From Oscillospiraceae bacterium (GTDB taxonomy: Bacteria; Bacillota; Clostridia; WRLR01), in contig WRLR01000009.1 in the NCBI GenBank assembly GCA_009777515.1, positions 1 through 63,056 on the forward strand: 63,056 nucleotides of DNA, read 5' to 3'. Shown here piece by piece: positions 27,201-33,867 of the stretch. Under the pieces are notes generated by a model. The model worked only from the letters and a program-made list of their open reading frames with translations. It searched no databases and was not told where the DNA came from. Position 1 is the stretch's first letter. Each line of letters starts with the position of its first letter. A program made the translations under genes and the position numbers.

Positions 27201-27483
27201 CGCCGTTATAGGGCAGGAAGCTGTTGACCACATAAATGTCGTCCACCGATCCGTCGCTGCGCAGGCGCACATATACGACCTCTTCTTTGGTTGCGCCCGC
27301 TTCAGCTTCGCCAAACAATCTCGCATTAGCCCCCGCCACACTCGCAACCCCAGCCGCGCCCGTCGCGCCTAGCGCCTCAGCCGTGCCAACCGCACTTACT
27401 GCTACAATATTAACCAACAAAACCGCAGCCAAGCAAATCACAGCCACCCGCTTCTGAACACGCATCCCTCTATCCCGCTTCAT
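24280..27483 (-). CDS. Exported xxxLxxG heptad-repeat protein partnered with MMPL transporter
   Basis: The 1067-residue protein has a signal peptide/TM (residues ~8-35), a Gly-rich segment of nearly pure glycine and serine (~95-120), a globular region, and two long blocks of the heptad xxxLxDG (~300-560 and ~743-981; for example ELRDGVAELHDG), matching the xxxLxxG heptad family seen next to YhgE/Pip and MMPL transporters. Between the blocks is a helical domain. Start: GAAAGGA precedes a run of ATGs; ATG 27483 (MKRDRGMRVQ) is preferred, TTG 27507 and ATG 27465 are possible. The start overlaps the end of the transporter gene by 14 bp, implying translational coupling. The heptads probably form a long helical periplasm-like or wall-spanning stalk. 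DNA shows 21-bp periodicity. Confidence 0.75.
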   Translation of the reverse strand: MKRDRGMRVQKRVAVICLAAVLLVNIVAVSAVGTAEALGATGAAGVASVAGANARLFGEAEAGATKEEVVYVRLRSDGSVDDIYVVNSFLPYNGGGGGGGGGSGGGGISGGGGGNSNGANPAISPELIDFGNYSYVRNLSGKDALRLDDVAGAVTISAGARDDRLYYEGYLMGAELPWTFSITYMLNGDAITPAELGGKSGRMDMKITTAPNPRGSQALFEKFCLQIAVSLDSDICENIRADAGTIAAVGGSKQINFVALPGKETTMELSADVADFTMPGITIAGVTMNMDFDFDDVDMSDIRELVDGIAELDDGAGEMLEGVGELNDGVAELYDGSTEFADGMGEFTEGALELKDGVAELVEGTDELSDGMIEFADGTEEFSDGMAEFADGAGELADGVKKLTDGTDELSDGMATFTEGTKEFWDGLVEFSDGMEEYKNGVHELADGTEELLDGVEELADGTGELKDGSSKLKDGAVEMADGMAQMNEGFDELLDGAREFDEGVEDLKNGADKLRAGSFDLLAGTKTLGSGLSGIVDGAGSLSAGLSNFASGAATAASGGSALYGGFDTYFDILLQTASAQLMGAGAIGAPLTRANYAQVLTDSGIFTGPALDAARSQFELMVAIETRERILMEIMAFYGISPDDYDYLDDATKNMLQATVDGQMADFSVTEAMRLAVDALMETYRDEIIYEALKNPAAAQLMEIYAMLNGYETLVNGLGSYTSGVSQLGRSASPLADGMKTFVDGLGDYQEGFQEYQDGMEKFYEGIDEFADGVAELRDGSHELLDGMAELRDGAAEFGDGVDELRDGIIEFDDGVVELHDGVLELLDGVGELHDGVLELRDGADELHDGAVELRDGAGELHDGATELRDGVVELHDGVVELRDGAAELRDGAEELRDGAGELHDGAVELRDGVAELRDGVSKLYDGTAELHDGAVELHDGAIDFRDGVGELLDGIIELFTGVGDLKEGTGEMRAETQALDTDILDGIKDFVAEMMGGEGPVYSFASERNGEVRALQFVMQAEGVPRPEPPPIPAPEGIETTFWQRFIALFGAGAGPGASGGARA

Positions 27484-29569
27484 TATTATGGCCATTCCTT
27501 TCGTCAAAATAAAACCCCGCGCCCCATGTGCCCTTCGCGATCAATGTATCAAATGCGCTTAGCACCGGCGGCAGGAAACACAAAACCATCAACATCGACA
27601 GCAGCGTCCCGCGCCCGAGCAGGAACCCAATATCGCGGATGCTGGTGTTGGTCGACGTGAGATAAAGCGTAAAACCGGCCAACGACAAGGTGAACCCCGA
27701 GATTAATATTGATTTTACGGCGCTGCCGAGCGATTTTTGAAGCGCCGCTTTTTTATCCATTAGCTTACGGTTCACCCTGTAGTGATCGGTAAGAAGTATC
27801 GCATAGTCGACGGTGGCGCCGAGCTGAACCGTGCTTATCACCAAAAACCCGATAAAGTTGATCGGCGTGTTTGTAAAATACGGTATCGAAAGGTTCACCC
27901 AAATCCCCGTCTCTATGGTAACTAACAGGATGCAGGGCAGAACCAGCGACCTGAATGACATCATTATAACAAGAAAAATCGTTACGATGGCTATTGAATT
28001 GACGCGCAGATTGTCCGTTACAACAATATTTTTCATGTCGTTCAAACTAGAGCTCTGCCCAGCCAGATAGTATTCATCGTAGTATTTGCCCGCAGTTGCT
28101 TGTATCCGCTCAACGGCGTCGAACGCAATATCGCCCTCGCCGGGCGTATCGGTGTAGATAATGATCCGGGCGTATTTGTCGGAATAAAATTGGCTTGTTA
28201 TATCGTCGCCCAAAAAGCCGGAAGGTATAGCCGTCCCGACGGTCCGGGCATACGACATAACCGAGTTTACATTATCCAGGTCCTCGAGCTCCAAGCACAT
28301 GTCGCGTTCTTTTACGATGTCCCCGGCAGGAACCAGTAGCGCTGCGATGTTGTTTTTTCCGAAAATCCCTTCAATCGCGTTTTTGTCACGCTCCAGATAC
28401 GTGCCGCTGGACGCAGAGCCCGCGCCGTATACGAACGACGTCCTCTGCTGCCCCAAAAAGCCCGGAACGATTATGATCAGCACAATCACCACAGCCGGCG
28501 CCGCCGTCTTCGATATGATTTTGTAGACATTGCCAAAGTCCGGGAGCAGCGGCCGGTGCCGCGTCCGTTCCAGCGCCTTATGCACGCACAACGTCAGCGC
28601 GGGCAGGAATACCACAACAGATATAAAGCTGGAGATAATGCCCTTTGCCAGGATTAGCCCTAAATCCGCGCCAATCTTGAATTCCATGAACACGAGGGCG
28701 ATAAAACCGAAAAGGGTCGTCAGCGCGCTGGCGGATATTGCCGTTATGGACGCTATAATCGCCTGTTTCATCGCCTCTTCCGGCTTCGCGCCGCTCTCTT
28801 TGAGGTTGTCTGTGAAGCGGTGCAGCAAAAATATCGCATAGTCCAGCGATACCGCGAGCTGCAGTAGCGGGCTCACCGAATTCGTCAAAAAAGACACCCT
28901 GCCAAAAAAGATGTTCGTCCCCATATTTATCAGCACCGCGACGCCAATGGCGCCAAGGAACAACAGGGGCTCCAGCCATGAGTTGGTTGATATGAGTAGT
29001 ATTGCCACGGAAATGGGCAAAATGATGGCCATCGCGTTCAATACTTCCGAGAGCGCCGCGCTCTGCATAAAATCCCTGTCGGCTGCCTCGCCCGAAAGGG
29101 CGTTGCCACCGCTATCATCCTCCGTATAAATCAGCTCCCGTATTGCCGCGCATGCCCGCGTCTCCATCCCGCTCTCTATGCTGAGCATGAACAGCGCGGC
29201 GCCGTCCTTGTAGTACATCTCCACCAGGCTTGCGTCCTGCATCCCTATTGGCACTTTAAGGTCGGCGAAGTCGTCCAGCCAAACGACGTCGGTCACGCCG
29301 TCTATTTCAGACAGCAGCCGTTTGTAATCGAGCGCCCCGAAAATGGACACGTCTCTTATCATGACATTCGCATTGGGTATTTTTTGCGTGAACTCTTCGC
29401 CCATTATAGCGATGGCGCGCGTGGACTGTTCGTTGGGCGGCAGGTAATCAACCAGGTTGTAGTTGACGCCTACAAAAAAATAAAGCGCGAAGCAAACCAG
29501 CGCCACTGCGGCAAACAGGGCAATGATGAGCCTTCGGTGCGATATAATTATGTCTGCTAATATGGAAAT
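27470..29569 (-). CDS. MMPL/RND-family transporter
   Basis: Large membrane protein with the two-fold RND layout: first helix, an extracellular domain (~30-190), six helices (~195-360), second extracellular domain (~380-500) and six more helices. Typical motifs are SVSPLLQLAVSLDYAIFLLHRF and TVQLGATVDYAILLTDHYR, each with the conserved Asp used for proton coupling. Likely exports a lipid or peptide with the adjoining heptad protein. Start problem: GTG 29506 falls in the middle of the first helix. The frame continues upstream as I-S-I-L-A-D-I-I-I-S-H-R-R-L, the expected N-terminus, to a stop at 29579-29577; the only possible start near the AGAGGT site (29578-29583) is ATT 29569, 8 nt away. Either ATT is used or a G has been lost from an original ATG. 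Confidence 0.85.
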   Translation of the reverse strand: MSILADIIISHRRLIIALFAAVALVCFALYFFVGVNYNLVDYLPPNEQSTRAIAIMGEEFTQKIPNANVMIRDVSIFGALDYKRLLSEIDGVTDVVWLDDFADLKVPIGMQDASLVEMYYKDGAALFMLSIESGMETRACAAIRELIYTEDDSGGNALSGEAADRDFMQSAALSEVLNAMAIILPISVAILLISTNSWLEPLLFLGAIGVAVLINMGTNIFFGRVSFLTNSVSPLLQLAVSLDYAIFLLHRFTDNLKESGAKPEEAMKQAIIASITAISASALTTLFGFIALVFMEFKIGADLGLILAKGIISSFISVVVFLPALTLCVHKALERTRHRPLLPDFGNVYKIISKTAAPAVVIVLIIIVPGFLGQQRTSFVYGAGSASSGTYLERDKNAIEGIFGKNNIAALLVPAGDIVKERDMCLELEDLDNVNSVMSYARTVGTAIPSGFLGDDITSQFYSDKYARIIIYTDTPGEGDIAFDAVERIQATAGKYYDEYYLAGQSSSLNDMKNIVVTDNLRVNSIAIVTIFLVIMMSFRSLVLPCILLVTIETGIWVNLSIPYFTNTPINFIGFLVISTVQLGATVDYAILLTDHYRVNRKLMDKKAALQKSLGSAVKSILISGFTLSLAGFTLYLTSTNTSIRDIGFLLGRGTLLSMLMVLCFLPPVLSAFDTLIAKGTWGAGFYFDERNGHNNEAG

Positions 29570-29590
29570 TTTATGCTACCTCTATGTATC

Positions 29591-29727
29591 GAGCCGCGCG
29601 CCCGCCGCCGCCAAATCGTTCTGACTGGACAGCTTATTTATACAGCCGCGCGCCTACCACTGAAAATTGTTCTGGTCGACTTATTTTTCGAGCCGCGCCC
29701 CCGCCGCCGCCAAATCGTTCTGGACGG
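29591..29727. repeat. Triplicated 3' end of the FAD oxidoreductase gene
   Basis: Three imperfect direct copies of about 50 bp occur at 29591-29640, 29643-29689 and 29690-29727 (shared core GAGCCGCGC...AAATCGTTCTG). The third copy encodes the C-terminal QNDLAAAGARLEK of the oxidoreductase on the minus strand; the other two lie beyond its stop codon and run up to the Shine-Dalgarno site of the MMPL gene. Confidence 0.85.
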
Positions 29728-31279
29728 CCTTTACATGGGTGGCGGACCAGCCAATATCCAGCGCCTGGACGCCGCTGTTGACGCTGTACGCCGCCGCGAT
29801 GCCAGCGGCATCGCCCAGCACGCACAGGTTCGGGAACACGCGGACCTCCCCCCAGGAGTACGAGCTGACGCCAGCGCCGTAGCCGGGGATCAGCAGGTTA
29901 GCCACATACCCGGTTGTGAGGCATGCGTACGGCATGTATACAGGGTATTGCGGCCGCTCCGGGTTCGTCACGGGCCTGTCGGGGCGCATCTTCTCCCAGC
30001 TCTCCGATCCCCAGAGGTATGCGCCGTTTTTCATCAAATCCGTATATCTATACGGGTGCACGTCCGCGTTGTACATCGCCAGCCCGATCCGCGACGCGTA
30101 GTTGGCCGCGTCGGCGCCCCGGCCCGGCGCGTCGCCTGCGCTCAGGCTGGCGGTCGCGCCCACGGCATAGTTCCTGTCCTCCGTGCCGTTCATCCGGCCG
30201 GCGGAGTCTTTCGCCATATGCACCGTTTCGCGGATATACAGCACCGAGCCGACCTCCGGAAGGCCGTCCGAATACACCAGCGACGCGGCGCCAAAGCCTG
30301 GGTAGGAGCGCATCGCCCCCTCAAACTGCGCGCGGTTTGCATGCAAAAACCGCCGGGCGTCGACCCACGCGCGGTCGGTGGATTTCGTGCCGGCCAGCAT
30401 GCTGGATGGGTAAAAGCTCGAGCCCTCGTCGCGGCTGTGCGCGCGGCCGTCGACATTGAAAACCAAAAACGCGTTGATCCACCAATGCGGCGAATTCGCG
30501 CCGTCCTGGGCTGCGTTCACGGGTTTTATTATATAGCCGGACGGCCCGTGCGCGTTATTGAACGCGGCCACGCGCCCGTTCGGGTTCTTGTAGTTGGAAG
30601 CGCCGCCCCAGCAGCCCCAAACGCCCTTCGCCGACTGCGAATAGTTCATGTCCCCGGACGACGCAGCGCTTATCCCTTTCATTTTGAACATCAGCGTCGC
30701 CGCCTGTTGGCGGGCAGTGTAGTTGCGGTTTTGCTCCGCAGACTCCAGCATGGCTGCGGGCCAGTCGTACCGCCCGTATGTCGCCGAAGTGTTCACGCAC
30801 CGGGCGAGCCGCGCTTCTTCCGATGCGTCGATGAACACTGCACCGTCAAATGTCAGCGACGAAACCCCCCATTTTATATACCCGTCCGCGTCCCTGTATA
30901 TGCGCTTGACGTCCACAGACGTGATGCGGTACGGGCTCCCTGTGGTGCGGAACCCGGAGATATCATAGCCCGTATATACGGAAATGTTGTTGTATTTGCC
31001 CAGGCTCTCGGTTTTTAAGAGCTTTGACATTTCGGCAACGCCATAATATTTGGGGTATGTGTCGTACCAAAAGGCAAACGATCCCCGCGCCGTGAGCGAC
31101 CCCCTGGGCCATTCGATCGTGTCCCAGTAATTCTGGCCGCCGGACGTGCCTATACCGCCCAGCATGTCGTCCGGGTAGGGCGATATGAGGATGACCTCGT
31201 GGTTCGGCGCCTTGGACGCGGCCTTCGCCGCCGCTGCGACCCCCGCAAAGCCGCCCCCGTATACGATGATATTGGCCAT
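29681..31279 (-). CDS. FAD-dependent oxidoreductase
   Basis: The 532-residue flavoenzyme begins with the dinucleotide-binding motif IIVYGGGFAGVAAAAKAA followed by MLGGIGTSGGQNYWD, typical of the FAD-dependent oxidoreductase group PF12831 (GG(M/I)(A/G)TSG after the first strand). A second FAD contact is LCVLGDAAGIAAAYSVNSGVQ near the C-terminus. Many Trp/Tyr residues suggest a carbohydrate or similar substrate; the reaction is unknown. No signal peptide. AAAGGA is 13 nt upstream of ATG 31279. It is divergently oriented from a sulfatase, so both may belong to a glycan-degrading unit, which is inference. The 3' end has been duplicated twice downstream. Confidence 0.8.
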   Translation of the reverse strand: MANIIVYGGGFAGVAAAAKAASKAPNHEVILISPYPDDMLGGIGTSGGQNYWDTIEWPRGSLTARGSFAFWYDTYPKYYGVAEMSKLLKTESLGKYNNISVYTGYDISGFRTTGSPYRITSVDVKRIYRDADGYIKWGVSSLTFDGAVFIDASEEARLARCVNTSATYGRYDWPAAMLESAEQNRNYTARQQAATLMFKMKGISAASSGDMNYSQSAKGVWGCWGGASNYKNPNGRVAAFNNAHGPSGYIIKPVNAAQDGANSPHWWINAFLVFNVDGRAHSRDEGSSFYPSSMLAGTKSTDRAWVDARRFLHANRAQFEGAMRSYPGFGAASLVYSDGLPEVGSVLYIRETVHMAKDSAGRMNGTEDRNYAVGATASLSAGDAPGRGADAANYASRIGLAMYNADVHPYRYTDLMKNGAYLWGSESWEKMRPDRPVTNPERPQYPVYMPYACLTTGYVANLLIPGYGAGVSSYSWGEVRVFPNLCVLGDAAGIAAAYSVNSGVQALDIGWSATHVKAVQNDLAAAGARLEK

Positions 31280-31402
31280 TTGTCAGCACATCCTTTCAAT
31301 AAATCATACATTTAATCATATATTTAAATAAATCATATATTTAATCATATATTGATTTTATATTGACTTTATCAATGAAAATTATACACAAATTTAAACG
31401 CC

Positions 31403-31431
31403 TTGTCTTATATTTACGCATGGCATATAAT
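31403..31431 (+). promoter_or_regulatory. Promoter of the sulfatase gene
   Basis: TTGTCT (31403-31408), 17-bp spacer, perfect TATAAT (31426-31431). The leader from about 31438 contains the 18-bp repeats. Confidence 0.7.
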
Positions 31432-31470
31432 CGAAATAACACAGAAGAAAGAGAACATTGGGCAAAATGA

Positions 31471-31558
31471 TAAGCATAAAAAAGGATAAGCATAAAATAT
31501 ATGGTAAGTATAAAATATATGGTAAGTATAAAATTAATGATAAATATTAAATAAATGA
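31471..31558 (+). repeat. 18-bp tandem array (4 full units plus a partial) in the sulfatase leader
   Basis: Units at 31487, 31505, 31523 and 31541, preceded by a 16-bp partial at 31471; consensus TAAGTATAAAATATATGG. The array ends 13 bp before the sulfatase start codon and would be transcribed as untranslated leader. Confidence 0.85.
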
Positions 31559-31571
31559 TAGGGATAAAAAT

Positions 31572-32996
31572 ATGAATAATTTTGCCAAGCCAGGCAGCCG
31601 CCCCAATATCATCTTCTATTTTTCGGACCAGCAGCGCTGGGACACGATGGGCTGCTATGGGCAGACATTGCCGGTGACGCCGAACCTGGACCGCATCGCG
31701 GCGCAGGGGACGCTCTTTACCGGCGCGTTTACATGCCAGCCGGTCTGCGGCCCCGCGCGCGCGTGCTTGCAAACGGGGCAATATGCCACCAGCTCCGGCT
31801 GCTTCACGAACGGCATCTCGCTGCCCCTCGGCGCAAAGACGATCGCACGCTATTTCGATAGCGCTGGGTACGACACCGCGTATGTCGGCAAGTGGCACCT
31901 GGCGTCCGACCGCGAGGCCAACAAATACGAAACGTCGGCGGTGCCGGAGGAGAGGCGCGGCGGCTACAAGGACTACTGGATGGCGGCAGACGTGCTGGAA
32001 TTTACCTCCCACGGCTACAATGGGTATGTGTTTGACAAAGATTGCAATAAGGTAAATTTCACGGGCTACAGGGCCGACTGCATCAACAACTACGCTATTG
32101 ACTATGTCCGGAACCATGGCCAGGAGCGCCCGTTCTTCATGTTTGTGTCGCAGATCGAGCCGCATCACCAAAACGATCGCAACCGGTTCGAGGGGCCCGA
32201 CGGCAGCAAGCGCCGTTTCGCGGATTACGCCGTCCCGGGGGACCTTGCCGGAACCGGCGGCGACTGGCGCGAGAATTATCCGGATTACCTCGGCTGCTGC
32301 GCCGCGCTGGACGCCAACGTGGGCAGGCTGTTCGATTCGCTGGAAGATTGCGGGATGCTGGACAACACCATTTTCGTCTACACCTCCGACCACGGGTCGC
32401 ATTTTTGCACGCGCAACGGCGAGTATAAGCGGGCGTGCCACGACGGCTGCACCCACATACCCATGATTGTCCGCGGCCCCGGGTTCATGGGCGGGAACGT
32501 GATTGACGAGCTGGTGAGCCTCATAGATATGCCAGCCACGCTGCTGGACTGCGGCGGCATCGATGTGCCGGAACATTTCCACGGCAGGCCGCTTGGCAGG
32601 ATGATAAACGAAAACGGGGCTGGGGCCGGAGTCGGTGCTGGAGCAGGAGCCGGTGCTGGAACCGGGGCTGGAGCCGGAGCCGGTTCTGGGACCGGTGCTG
32701 TGTGGGACGATTCCGTGTTCATACAGATCAGCGAGTCGCATGTGGGGCGCTGTGTGCGAACCAAGAAGTGGAAGTATTCGGTTCGCGCCGACGCGGACGG
32801 TTGGGCCGTACCGGGCGCAGATGTATATTATGAGGATTTTCTGTACGACCTCGAAAACGATCCCCACGAAAAAACAAACCTGGCCAAAAGCCCCGCGCAT
32901 GCCGCTGATCGCTCAGCCCTAGCAAAAAAGCTGACCGATCACATGGCCCGCGCCGGCGAAGCCCCGCCAACGATCCTCCCCAGCCGCGATGAATAA
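31572..32996 (+). CDS. Sulfatase family protein (Cys-type)
   Basis: The 474-residue enzyme shows the alkaline-phosphatase-fold sulfatase layout: NIIFYFSDQQRWDTMGCYG (metal Asp), CQPVCGPARACLQTG (CxPxR signature; the Cys of CGPAR would be oxidised to formylglycine), VGKWHL, TSDHGSHF and a C-terminal YDLENDPHEKTNLA. It would hydrolyse a sulfate (or phosphonate) ester. The Cys form in an anaerobe needs a radical SAM maturase (anSME), not present here. No signal peptide, so it is probably cytoplasmic. Odd: a run of alternating Gly-Ala/Val/Thr (~residues 349-376) is inserted before the last domain. AGGGAT precedes ATG 31572. Confidence 0.85.
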   Translation: MNNFAKPGSRPNIIFYFSDQQRWDTMGCYGQTLPVTPNLDRIAAQGTLFTGAFTCQPVCGPARACLQTGQYATSSGCFTNGISLPLGAKTIARYFDSAGYDTAYVGKWHLASDREANKYETSAVPEERRGGYKDYWMAADVLEFTSHGYNGYVFDKDCNKVNFTGYRADCINNYAIDYVRNHGQERPFFMFVSQIEPHHQNDRNRFEGPDGSKRRFADYAVPGDLAGTGGDWRENYPDYLGCCAALDANVGRLFDSLEDCGMLDNTIFVYTSDHGSHFCTRNGEYKRACHDGCTHIPMIVRGPGFMGGNVIDELVSLIDMPATLLDCGGIDVPEHFHGRPLGRMINENGAGAGVGAGAGAGAGTGAGAGAGSGTGAVWDDSVFIQISESHVGRCVRTKKWKYSVRADADGWAVPGADVYYEDFLYDLENDPHEKTNLAKSPAHAADRSALAKKLTDHMARAGEAPPTILPSRDE

Positions 32997-33019
32997 GTTG
33001 TGCGTTGTGTAACTGTATA

Positions 33020-33048
33020 TTGACGTGGGGTGGGTTCTGTGTTAATTT
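33020..33048 (+). promoter_or_regulatory. Promoter of the T-box/gatCAB-aspS operon
   Basis: TTGACG (33020-33025), 17-bp spacer, TAATTT (33043-33048); start near 33055, directly before the T-box leader. Confidence 0.6.
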
Positions 33049-33055
33049 ATAGCTA

Positions 33056-33325
33056 ACGATGCAAAGACCCTTGCTCATGGAAAACCCGGCAGAGATACGG
33101 CGGCGCGGCTGAAACTGCCGTTCGGGCCAGTAGCGGCAAGCGGCTCTTCGCGATATATATGCGCGATGCGTGATGTACGGGCGCGGCGAATGTATTTATT
33201 ATAAAAATGTATATATGGCAAAGCGGGCGCGCGGGATGCGCGTCAACGTGGGTGGCACCGCGGGTTTCACGAATTGTGTTCTCGTCCCTCGAAAATCGTT
33301 TTTCGATTTTCGGGGGATTTTGCGT
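33056..33325 (+). ncRNA. T-box leader with antiterminator and terminator
   Basis: The conserved T-box sequence GTGGGTGGCACCGCGG lies at 33248-33263 and is followed by TCGTCCC, as in classic T-box antiterminators. The competing terminator pairs TCCCTCGAAAATCG (33285-33298) with CGATTTTCGGGGGA (33304-33317) and ends in TTTTG. Uncharged tRNA would favour readthrough into gatC-gatA-gatB-aspS. AGAGA at 33111 and GCTGAA...AGTAG (33118-33132) look like other conserved T-box segments, but stem I seems short and I could not place the specifier codon; GAC (Asp) or AAC (Asn) is expected from the genes. This accounts for the gap after the sulfatase. Confidence 0.85.
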
Positions 33326-33382
33326 TTAATGGATTAATATAAATTAAGCATGTAAAAGCATGGATTGAAAAAGGGTGAAAAA

Positions 33383-33781
33383 TTGGTAGCGGGGAGGCGC
33401 CGGGAATACACGTACATGGAACGCCCGGCAGATATGTTGCATATGAATATTGATATCAAGCATTTGGCTTCCATAGCGAAAATATGGATGAGCGACGAAG
33501 AAGCGGACGAAATCGGCAAAGACTTGTCGCCCTTGCTCGAAATGGCAGAATTGCTGGCTGCAGCGGATATGTCAGGCACGGTGGCTGCGGCAGATGTGGC
33601 GAATGCGGTAGATACGGCAGGTACATCCGGAGCCCCGGCGCCGTCTGGCGCGAGGGGTTCCGTGCCTGTTGACGCGCTACGCGAGGACACGCCAATGCCT
33701 GGCACTGGCTCGGATATTTATTATGAGCAATCGCCTTCCGAGGGCGGCGACGGGTTCACAATTCCGAGGCTGTTGGATTGA
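33383..33781 (+). CDS. gatC: Asp/Glu-tRNA amidotransferase subunit C (extended)
   Basis: GatC bridges GatA and GatB in the tRNA-dependent amidotransferase. The core MNIDIKHLASIAKIWMSDEEADEIGKDLSPLLEMAELL (recognisable from Met at 33443) and the C-terminal LREDTP...GFTIPRLLD match the family. Between them is an Ala/Gly/Val/Asp-rich insertion (about 30 residues). The start is uncertain: TTG 33383 has AAGGGTG 5 nt upstream, ATG 33416 and ATG 33443 have no good site, and the conserved domain needs only the last of these. First gene of the T-box-controlled operon. Confidence 0.8.
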   Translation: MVAGRRREYTYMERPADMLHMNIDIKHLASIAKIWMSDEEADEIGKDLSPLLEMAELLAAADMSGTVAAADVANAVDTAGTSGAPAPSGARGSVPVDALREDTPMPGTGSDIYYEQSPSEGGDGFTIPRLLD

Positions 33782-33867
33782 CTTTTTCATTTAATACTAG
33801 GTTGTTGGATTGACGTGTTCGTTTATTATGAGATATTTCATAAATGACAGAGGGGTGGTTAACGGCC

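Noticed and set aside
29573..31018. Plus-strand open frame of 481 codons
   Set aside because: It is antisense to the FAD oxidoreductase; composition is Arg/Ala/His-rich as in GC-rich shadow frames, with no ribosome site and no motif.
31341..32900. Minus-strand open frame of 519 codons
   Set aside because: Antisense to the well-supported sulfatase; no domain, no Shine-Dalgarno site, and its 5' and 3' parts run through AT-rich leader repeats.
33844..33867. ATG 33844 as gatA start
   Set aside because: There is no Shine-Dalgarno site before it, while AGAGGGGTGG lies just downstream at good spacing for TTG 33868.
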